Of a stretch of DNA of 49,470 nt, positions 44,001 through 49,470 are shown piece after piece. The number at the start of each line of letters is the position of its first letter. Position 1 is the first letter of the stretch. The translations under genes were made by a program, and so were the position numbers. This stretch comes from Clostridiales bacterium. GTDB lineage: Bacteria; Bacillota; Clostridia; Lachnospirales; Lachnospiraceae. The notes beneath the pieces were generated by a model. That model was not told the DNA's origin. It worked only from the letters and a program-made list of their open reading frames with translations, and searched no databases. The stretch covers positions 1 through 49,470 of the forward strand of contig JAATFT010000011.1 in assembly GCA_015655075.1 (NCBI GenBank), given 5' to 3'.

Positions 44001-45246
44001 ACATGCTCTCCTTCTTACGTTCCTCTTCTTTCAGTTTACGGTCTTTGAATATTTGATGCATGCTTCCAAGAATCTGATCACGTTTTTTTTCAGAGTTAAT
44101 CATCCCCACACAGTTGATTACGTGAATTTTAAAGTGTGGATACCACTTCATCCACTGAAAATCTTCATTATATTTCTCATCGTAGATCGCTATAATCTCC
44201 AGATCATGATAACTCCGGAAAAAGGTCAGCTGTATCATTAACGCTTTCAGCTGTTCATGGATTGTATCTTTTTCTCCCACCAGTCCAAGATGGGCTTTCT
44301 TTAAATCTACAACCACCGGTTTATCAATCTGAGAAAATTCTTTTTTGATTTCTTTTGCCTCCTCTTCCAGGGGATCCGGCTGTGTTTTAAGCTCATCCAC
44401 AGCCAGCTCGATTTTAAGCTCCGGCTGTGTTCTTGCCGCACCCAGAGATATTTTTAAGAAATCTTCATCATTGCAGTTTCTCTCATAGATTCTGGAACTA
44501 TAATCCTGCAACATTCCCTGTATCTCTTTCACAGACGGATAATTATACCGATACGCTTCCTTTTCAGCACAATATGCATGATAGATTTTTTTTCTTTTTC
44601 TCAGCAGGTAGGCATTATAAGTCTTTTCTCTTAATTCTTTATTATCTTTCATTTCTTTCTTGTCCGTCACAAAACGCATAATAGACACAATCAGTGTCAT
44701 CCCTGTTCCTGCAATCGCCATGACAATAAAAAGCCCGCGTTTCATAAGTATACTAATTCCTACTGTAACGCAAATCATAACCAGCGGCGGAAGAATCAAC
44801 TGAGCAAGTTCGCCTTTTCTTTTATCCATCAGCTCTTTCGGTTTCTCAATTTGAATCCGTTTTTCCTGTACTCGTTTGGTGATTCTCGGAGACCTCTTAT
44901 ATTTTGGAAATCCTTCAAAGGGGAGTTTCCGGTTATTAAGCTTCAAAAGGTTTGTCTCTATACCGGCGCAATCTCCTTCCAGAATAATCTGCTCCTTCAA
45001 AAGAATCATTCGGTAGCTTCCAAAGATAATCACATCTCCGTCTGCCACGGTACAGAAAAAATCCTTCACTGGTATTCCATTAAGAACGATCGGGATATGG
45101 TTATCTCTATTTTTGATATAAAGCGTATTCTGTTCTATCAGACAGGAACTTATTGCTTCTGGAAGCCTGATGTCAGCATATTCCGATCCGATGGTAAAAT
45201 TCTCCGGCCGTTGGAAACGGCATCTGTCCTTTTCTCGTTCTTTCAT
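41068..45246 (-). CDS. essC: type VII secretion ATPase EssC
   Basis: Membrane motor of the T7SSb. The 1392-residue protein begins with an FHA-like region (residues about 10-110). Two membrane helices follow at about 148-190 (LVMICVTVGISILM and GLFIVMAIAGTGMTLIV), then three FtsK/SpoIIIE-type ATPase domains. Walker A motifs are VAGTTGSGKSE near 582, SAGYGKT near 922 and GEASRGKT near 1200. The first is intact; the other two are typical of less active domains. LLIDYKGGGMAG and HLFLISDEFAELKK give Walker B. It ends the T7SS cluster and is followed at once by the Tn554 relic. Confidence 0.96.
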   Translation of the reverse strand: MKEREKDRCRFQRPENFTIGSEYADIRLPEAISSCLIEQNTLYIKNRDNHIPIVLNGIPVKDFFCTVADGDVIIFGSYRMILLKEQIILEGDCAGIETNLLKLNNRKLPFEGFPKYKRSPRITKRVQEKRIQIEKPKELMDKRKGELAQLILPPLVMICVTVGISILMKRGLFIVMAIAGTGMTLIVSIMRFVTDKKEMKDNKELREKTYNAYLLRKRKKIYHAYCAEKEAYRYNYPSVKEIQGMLQDYSSRIYERNCNDEDFLKISLGAARTQPELKIELAVDELKTQPDPLEEEAKEIKKEFSQIDKPVVVDLKKAHLGLVGEKDTIHEQLKALMIQLTFFRSYHDLEIIAIYDEKYNEDFQWMKWYPHFKIHVINCVGMINSEKKRDQILGSMHQIFKDRKLKEEERKKESMFLPYFLFIIDEPKWIMDHSIMEYLDKEGYNLGFSIIYTTNVRANLPENMGTIAVLENSTDALLLIEEKEEKQMRFRLEEVRGIRLEWMARNLGVLEHMQGISAQIPESITFFQMYGIEKPSQLHIEQRWKKNNSSKSLAVPLGARAEKDYVYLNLHEKAHGPHGLVAGTTGSGKSEIIQSYILSLAVNFHPYEVAFLLIDYKGGGMAGLFKNLPHLLGTITNLDGAQSMRAMASIKSELARRQNIFNKYNVNHINSYNKLFKNGEADEPLPHLFLISDEFAELKKEQPDFMSELVSAARIGRSLGVHLILATQKPTGVVDEQIWSNSKFKLALKVQNEADSKEVIKTPDAANITLPGRAYLQVGNNEIYELFQSAWSGAAYSEEDEEEKVDNRVYVINELGQGELVNQDLSDNQENGKLLKTQLDAVVQYIHDYYATQETVEVKKPWLPPLPEQLISPEQLIDNSNEKLDMKISLGLIDIPEKQEQKTYDLDFTKDGNLLYIASAGYGKTVFLTTAVLSLAMKNNVDCLNFYVLDFGNSGLIPLNRLRHVADYIVFDDMERLQKLMGILQKEIKDRKKKLADTIVQNFEVYNQVAEEPMKAIVLVIDNYDVVKELGYEAEEFFQKLSRDGGGLGIFMIATATRSNSMKYSTYNNFKNKAAGYIFDEADINLIVGRSHYKQSEIKGRALLKFQNMISVMQVYTMVSFKNELEYNQSIEALVQKIDDFYPGKAAPRIPVLSEQLYYKDMLEYEPTGKDIYVGLDKESVKLCGFNTENSPFIILGEASRGKTNILKVILAQVIGKGRIYLVDSKSMELYSYKTDPGVSYLEGAGMMDGFMEALKQEIEVRNQAVREKLIENPAKNPRETYTQMEAFYLIVDDWDNFVEMTRARALVLASLLNNAAGVGISVILTAHSGKMKGFDEVTKFAKNTTDGLLVGNQGTAAIFPINSAKELPQFKDGLLFHNGTYIRIRMPKFDK

Positions 45247-45249
45247 AGT

Positions 45250-46353
45250 CTACTCTTCCTCAGTTTCATACTTTTCTATCAAAGGTTCCATTTTCTTTGT
45301 GATATTATCCAGTTTCTGTGATTTTTCGGAACCGGACAGTTCCGTGTCGTCTTCAATGTTTGCTTTTTCTTTCATATATGCATATAGCAAAAGCTGATCG
45401 TCCGACAGCTGCAGCGCCATATCTTCCGCCTTATCCGTATCTTTCCGCCCAAGATAGATCCAATATTCTAACCGGGAAGCAGAATCTTTCCAGGTCATTG
45501 TTTCAAGGATATTGTTCTTCTGCTCTTGTGTCAGATTTTCACTATGTACATAGGCATTTGCCAACATATATTTCTGATAAAGATTCATTTTTTTCACCGG
45601 AACATTTTCCATTGCATCAATGCATGCAACATAATCAGAACTTACATACGCATCGCTCAACTGCATAACCGCATCTTTATAAGGTTCCAGAGCGATCATA
45701 TGATATCCAAGAAATCCCGCTGTTCCTAAAAAGAAAACTCCTAACGAAATAGCTGTGATTTTTATGGCAGTATAATTTTTTCTTGGCAAAAGTATTTTGT
45801 TCCTCTTCCTGTCGCTTTTCACTTTTATGTAGTAGTTTCTAATGCACTCCTGAATTTCTTCCACGGATTCCTTCTCTTTAATCTCTCCGGCAAGTCCGAC
45901 TTTTCCCAGAAGCTGTATACCGCCCTTTAAAAAGTCATCATATCCATATTTCTTCTGTAAAGCAAATCCGATCACCGATTTATATTCATTCAGTAAATTA
46001 TCTTCCAAGGTTTCTCCCCGTACATGAATATCTCTTTGTTTTATTTTCACATTGCCATGCAGATCATAATAAATATTTTCCGGGCGGAGGGAAAATCTAT
46101 ATTTTTTACTTCCCTCCCGAAGTCCTCCGATGGCTTCTAATACCAACAGGATTTCCGGAAGATCCTCTTTTCTTACTTCAGATACCGGAATCCAGTTTCC
46201 AACTTGATAGGTAAATACAAGTTCTTCCTTTTCTTCTTTCATTTCCGCCGGCACCAGATAACTCTCCGGATAAACAATCCTTTTATAATCATAGATATCT
46301 TTTGCCGCCAGTTCTGATTTTTTCATTGTTTCCTGAATTACTTTATTTTCCAT
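45250..46353 (-). CDS. essB: type VII secretion protein EssB
   Basis: A 367-residue membrane-anchored component of the T7SSb. Residues 1-190 form a pseudokinase-like cytoplasmic domain (ELVFTYQVGNWIPVSEV and RFSLRPENIYYDLHGNVKI, with a kinase-like RPENIY segment). A single membrane helix lies near 198-220 (TAISLGVFFLGTAGFLGY). An extracytoplasmic helical domain follows, ending in an acidic tail. It lies between esaB and essC, with gaps of 15 and 3 bases. Confidence 0.93.
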   Translation of the reverse strand: MENKVIQETMKKSELAAKDIYDYKRIVYPESYLVPAEMKEEKEELVFTYQVGNWIPVSEVRKEDLPEILLVLEAIGGLREGSKKYRFSLRPENIYYDLHGNVKIKQRDIHVRGETLEDNLLNEYKSVIGFALQKKYGYDDFLKGGIQLLGKVGLAGEIKEKESVEEIQECIRNYYIKVKSDRKRNKILLPRKNYTAIKITAISLGVFFLGTAGFLGYHMIALEPYKDAVMQLSDAYVSSDYVACIDAMENVPVKKMNLYQKYMLANAYVHSENLTQEQKNNILETMTWKDSASRLEYWIYLGRKDTDKAEDMALQLSDDQLLLYAYMKEKANIEDDTELSGSEKSQKLDNITKKMEPLIEKYETEEE

Positions 46354-46368
46354 ATGTTTTCCCCGCCC

Positions 46369-46605
46369 TCAAGATATTTCTATTATGTCGCCGTAATAAA
46401 TCCCTGCCTGTTCATAGGTCATATCCGGCTGAACATATAAATTTGTCCGCATAGAACATACCTTATATACCTCTGTCAGTTCTGCCGGAACCACTTCCGC
46501 CTCTTGCAGGATAGTCACGGTATCCTGTATTTTTTGCTGTGAATTTACCATAATATCCTTTATAAAACCATATTTATTACTCATAACGGTAAGTGTTAAT
46601 TGCAT
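46369..46605 (-). CDS. esaB: ubiquitin-like T7SS protein EsaB/YukD
   Basis: A 78-residue beta-grasp protein. It starts MQLTLTVMSNKYGFIKDIMV and ends with ADMTYEQAGIYYGDIIEIS-type residues, including the final GDIIEI strand of YukD/EsaB proteins. It is a cytosolic regulator or core part of T7SSb. The start at 46605 has AAGGAG eight bases before it; a longer in-frame reading overlaps the essA gene. It overlaps the end of essA by 29 bases. Confidence 0.88.
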   Translation of the reverse strand: MQLTLTVMSNKYGFIKDIMVNSQQKIQDTVTILQEAEVVPAELTEVYKVCSMRTNLYVQPDMTYEQAGIYYGDIIEIS

Positions 46606-47029
46606 CTGTCCTTCTCCTTTTTCTCCGCTTTTCTGAAAATGAAAATAAGACCAGAAAGAAAACAATCAAAATAATTCCAACCGTAGCTACCGCCATCCCG
46701 GTCTGATTTTTTCCCTTCCCCACTATTTCCTTTTTCACCTGGGGCTGTGTATTTAAAAACAGCCGATTCTGCACTCTTTCATATTCACTCTGCTCCGTTT
46801 CAGAGCCTGTGTTAAATATTACCTTCTCAATCTGCCGGTTCTGATTTTCTTCCTCTGTTTTTACAGTCTCCACCCATTTCTCATATTTATCTGTGAATAA
46901 GTCCACACCGTTGGTATCTGTCAAAGAGGAATAGGTTTCATTCTTTTCCTGTAATATGGACGGATCAAGTGTAATATTGCTGGAATCCCCAGCTGTATTC
47001 GTATTCATGCCTGCATCCGTAATTTCCAT
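46577..47029 (-). CDS. essA: T7SS membrane protein EssA-like
   Basis: A 150-residue protein. Most of it is polar and acidic (TLDPSILQEKNETY, DLFTDKYEKWVETVKTEEENQ), with one hydrophobic helix near 110-131 (TGMAVATVGIILIVFF) followed by a basic tail (SEKRRKRRR). This matches EssA in size and topology, though sequence similarity is weak in this family. The start at 47029 has GAGGAG eight bases before it. Position before esaB and essB supports the call. Confidence 0.72.
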   Translation of the reverse strand: MEITDAGMNTNTAGDSSNITLDPSILQEKNETYSSLTDTNGVDLFTDKYEKWVETVKTEEENQNRQIEKVIFNTGSETEQSEYERVQNRLFLNTQPQVKKEIVGKGKNQTGMAVATVGIILIVFFLVLFSFSEKRRKRRRTDAINTYRYE

Positions 47030-47132
47030 CTGTATTTCTCCTCGTATAAGATTTATTTGAAATATATTAGGGGGTATTGCTGCCACTCGAAACGGTTAAG
47101 TATGACATCTTAGATTGGAGACACAGAAAAAA

Positions 47133-47492
47133 TCACACTCTCAAAACATAACCTATTTCACAATCTCCTGTTTTATTATCCAAAAAAGAAATTATTGTTC
47201 CCCATGAATATAGATACTCTTTCGTACCTATCGACTTTTTATCAGGCATACCTAAATGTTTTTCCAAGAAAGTATCATGTGTCCCCTTTAATTCCAATAA
47301 TGTTTCACTTTTCATATTAGAATAGTTCATCTTATATTTTTCATCCGAATTACTTAATTCAATTTTTTGGATAATACCATCAATGCATGTAATCGTAACC
47401 CAAAATATCATATCACCCAGCTTTTGCCCTGACTTAGATATATACACACTTGTTTTACCCATATTTACAACGTTAAACTCTTCTTTCCGCAT
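47133..47492 (-). CDS. small protein of unknown function, possible immunity protein
   Basis: A 119-residue soluble protein with beta-rich segments (SVYISKSGQKLGDMIFWVTITCIDGIIQKIELS) and a YLYSWGTIISFLDNKTGDCEIGYVLRV end. I do not recognise it. It follows the orphan toxin tip by 73 bases on the same strand and precedes essA, the position where T7SS immunity proteins lie. The ribosome site is weak; a start 10 codons later (MGKTSV) is also possible. Base composition is lower in GC than the T7SS core genes. Confidence 0.55.
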   Translation of the reverse strand: MRKEEFNVVNMGKTSVYISKSGQKLGDMIFWVTITCIDGIIQKIELSNSDEKYKMNYSNMKSETLLELKGTHDTFLEKHLGMPDKKSIGTKEYLYSWGTIISFLDNKTGDCEIGYVLRV

Positions 47493-47565
47493 ATCTTATC
47501 ACTTGTCTTAGGTGCATTTCTATATTTCCCTATATTTACTCTTCCATTTATCATAGTAAGTCTCC

Positions 47566-48194
47566 TTAATTAATAGAATTCATTATTTTGAAATAGTCTT
47601 CAAGTGAAATGCGGGTATTATTCAATTGTATAGACATATTCTCTAATCTTGTAAATGTTCCATTTGCAACATTATAGTCATCAAAATTAGGGTCAAAGCG
47701 TTGCAGCATACCACCAGTTCCAAGCTCAGGATTGTTTTGAGCTAAACCTTCTACAACATTAATATTACCATTTACTCTATAAGGAGTTAACTGCCCTCTA
47801 TACTTTGCATACCCCATCCCTTTTTCATAATACGGTTTTACTTGTAACCCTTCAAAAATTTTCTGTGCATCATTTTCCAATCCATTGATAGCCTCAGTTG
47901 TTGTAGAATATCCTGTTGGATAAGGTTCACCCATCCAGATTATATCTCCATCTTTAAGCGTCATATTAACATAAGCATCTACTCCGACATATGGTATGGA
48001 TAATTCCCTTGCCAAGCCTTAGCCACTTCGGACGGATTTGCATTTTCCCAGTAAACATTTTCCTTTCCATATTTTTTTCTGAAGTATTCATACCAATCCA
48101 TTCCAGATACATCAGTATCAATTTTTGTAGTTTCTAAACCACCTTTAATACTACTATTACCCGAACCCTTGGTCCCAGAGCCGCTCCTATTCAT
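47566..48194 (-). pseudogene. orphan polymorphic toxin C-terminal module, frameshifted
   Basis: Two overlapping reading frames form one gene with a one-base shift near 48000. The first (48194-47979) encodes SGSGTKGSGNSSIKGGLETT and GMDWYEYFRKKYGKENVYWENANPSEVAKAW, the glycine/serine linker and start of a toxin tip. The second continues RELSIPYVGVDAYVNM, GDIIWMGEPYPTGYSTTTEAI and ends FKIMNSIN. Adding one G after GCTTGG restores a single frame. It lacks an LXG or WXG100 secretion domain, so it looks like a displaced toxin tip kept as a recombination donor. The toxin activity is unknown. Confidence 0.65.
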
Positions 48195-48210
48195 TCCCTG
48201 TTGTTTATTA

Positions 48211-48462
48211 TTATCTGTTTAAATAATCCCTATAAGCTTTGTCTCCTCTTAATCTTTCAATAAAATCATCTAAGGCTTCAGGTAAAGATGAATAAAAATT
48301 AACTGATGTTGCTACAGCTCTTTCATCATTCGTATAAACTTTCCAATTGTTTTTTTCTTCTTCAATAACAATCTTATCTGGTTTATTTAAACCATCAGAA
48401 AACATCACATAATTTGTCAATTTCTCATTTTCTATAATTTTTTTTGCTTCTTCAAGATTCAT
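48211..48462 (-). CDS. Imm59-like immunity protein
   Basis: An 83-residue acidic protein. It starts MNLEEAKKIIENEKLTNYVM, has FSDGLNKPDKIVIEEEKNNWKVYTNDERA and closes with EALDDFIERLRGDKAYRDY. The pattern resembles small Imm59-type immunity proteins, but this is from memory of the family. It lies one base after the TNT toxin gene, in the position of a cognate antitoxin. It would protect the producing cell by binding the NADase domain, which is inference. Confidence 0.55.
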   Translation of the reverse strand: MNLEEAKKIIENEKLTNYVMFSDGLNKPDKIVIEEEKNNWKVYTNDERAVATSVNFYSSLPEALDDFIERLRGDKAYRDYLNR

Positions 48463-49470
48463 TTATTTTACCTCCAAAAGTATCTTTAAATCTTCCAATA
48501 AATTAACTGGCATAGGAAGTTCATACTGTATACCATACCCTTTTGCTCCAAATCCAGGTGCAATTTTCCCTGCTTGTGTAATTAAATCATCTATAGTTAA
48601 TTTATATTTTTTCATATAACCTTCAACAGCTTTTTTTAATTCAGGGGAAGCATTATCAATATACTCACTAATTTTGTTAAAATCTCCAACAACTTCATAC
48701 TTATGGTATTTTGAAGCATCCTCAACATATGGCAGTGATCTCTGGTCATAACTATAAGGCACTCCATCTTTAACTGGTGAAGTATATCTGCCATTACTAG
48801 GCCCATATCTGTCAATAATTTCTCCTACTTTTGGTGTATATGCTTCTTTAATCGCTTTTCCTGTTTCATCCAAAACAAACCCTCCATTAGAGACCTGTGA
48901 CCAATCTATATTGCCATCTGGTGTTAATACGCTAGAATCTTTTGGAACTTGTATATCCTTGGACCATTTACCTATTTCCTTAAATTCTTCTGCTAATTTA
49001 CTATCGATATTATTTAAGTAATTGTCTAATTCTTTAGGTGAGCATGTCGATTTACTCAAAATCTCATCAACATGTTTCCCAGCCTCACCAGTTTCCCTAT
49101 TCCGCAGCTTCAAGACAGTACTATAATCTACTTTTTTCAAGGCAAGCTGTTTATCCACATTTTCCAAGGCTGCAATTTCAGCCTTGGACATTCCGGCAGA
49201 GCTTCCCTTTTCAAGAACTCTCAAATACCTTTCTGCCTCTTCCGGAGACATCAACTCGGAGAGACTGGAATAACTTTCTTTATTTAAGCCCTCCTTTACC
49301 ATATTTGCCTCTTCGGATATATTAGTTATCTCAGGCCTTCTCTGTATTCCGCTTATATTAGCCGCCTTATCTATTCCATGCAAGCCTCCATAGGATACGG
49401 CTCCGATTCCGATTCCTCCAAGCGTTGCCAGTATCTTATCGTCTGTCTTCTCGTAAATCCATTCCGAGCC
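48463..49470 (-). CDS. TNT-domain (NAD+ glycohydrolase) T7SS toxin, partial
   Basis: The gene runs off the right edge of the window without a start: the frame stays open to the last base. The visible 335 residues begin with hydrophobic GGIGIGAVSYGGL and continue with a helical region. The last 115 residues form a TNT domain: EIIDRYGPSNGRYTSPVKDG, QRSLPYVEDASKYHKYEVV, and GKIAPGFGAKGYGIQYELPMP. TNT domains hydrolyse NAD+. In Firmicutes they are the C-terminal tips of LXG-type T7SS effectors, whose N-terminal secretion domain would lie outside the window. The immunity gene follows directly. Confidence 0.85.
   Translation of the reverse strand, partial: GSEWIYEKTDDKILATLGGIGIGAVSYGGLHGIDKAANISGIQRRPEITNISEEANMVKEGLNKESYSSLSELMSPEEAERYLRVLEKGSSAGMSKAEIAALENVDKQLALKKVDYSTVLKLRNRETGEAGKHVDEILSKSTCSPKELDNYLNNIDSKLAEEFKEIGKWSKDIQVPKDSSVLTPDGNIDWSQVSNGGFVLDETGKAIKEAYTPKVGEIIDRYGPSNGRYTSPVKDGVPYSYDQRSLPYVEDASKYHKYEVVGDFNKISEYIDNASPELKKAVEGYMKKYKLTIDDLITQAGKIAPGFGAKGYGIQYELPMPVNLLEDLKILLEVK

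Noticed and set aside
1..49470. tRNA, rRNA and CRISPR arrays
   Set aside because: I looked for cloverleaf T-arm and CCA-end patterns, rRNA cores and spaced repeats and found none.

Overview
The window reads as chromosomal DNA of a low-GC, spore-forming anaerobic Firmicute, most likely a Lachnospiraceae-type clostridium. The signs are a Bacillus/Clostridium-type large SRP RNA, T-box and S-box control of proS and metK, a YtvI-like sporulation membrane protein, a TM1266-family regulator, an anaerobic NrdG-type activase, a DUF6128-like acidic protein, and a type VII secretion system of the Firmicutes type (T7SSb). Genus and species cannot be fixed from the sequence alone. Most genes lie on the minus strand.

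Layout. 1-2.4 kb: proS with its T-box leader, then a relic of a sensor kinase. 2.4-8.3 kb: a YtvI-like permease, a kinase with a ParB-like tail, and an apparent operon of TM1266-family regulator, NitT/TauT-type ABC transporter and nitroreductase behind an unassigned structured leader with terminator. 8.3-10.5 kb: a sensor kinase and response regulator pair. 11.1-13.1 kb: metK with a SAM-I riboswitch and a duplicated promoter region. 13.1-21.3 kb: housekeeping genes (HD-GYP protein, murA, aroK, flavin reductase, CBS/DRTGG pyrophosphatase, a TPR-AAA protein). 21.3-26.2 kb: an orphan ABC ATPase, a 28-codon gene ending at a perfect palindromic terminator, a 780-residue cNMP-binding-domain protein with its own structured leader, and the SRP RNA gene. 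26.2-31.5 kb: a carbohydrate locus (glycosidase, PTS EIIBC, divergent AraC regulator). 31.5-35.8 kb: tadA, nrdG, a GNAT acetyltransferase and the DUF6128-like protein. 35.8-37.7 kb: a decay zone with a holin-like small toxin and head-to-head LacI and GH94 pseudogenes. 37.7-40 kb: yqeY-like gene and an ABC-F ATPase. 40.5-41.0 kb: a Tn554-like relic. 41.1-49.5 kb: a T7SSb locus, read from the right edge as TNT-domain toxin, immunity-like protein, a frameshifted orphan toxin tip, a possible second immunity protein, essA, esaB, essB and essC.

Three families of short structured repeats run through the window. Family C (about 125-135 bp, five full or partial copies) folds into three hairpins whose stems are kept by compensatory base changes. 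At four of its five copies it begins directly at the U-tract of an intrinsic terminator belonging to a neighbouring minus-strand transcript (proS T-box, metK S-box, the 28-codon gene, SRP RNA). Families A (about 165 bp) and B (about 167 bp) are CTAG-bounded, MITE-like inverted-repeat elements found side by side at two places. The best candidates for something undescribed are family C with its terminator-linked siting, two unassigned structured leaders (8155-8298 and 25355-25479), and the toxin-immunity tail of the T7SS locus.
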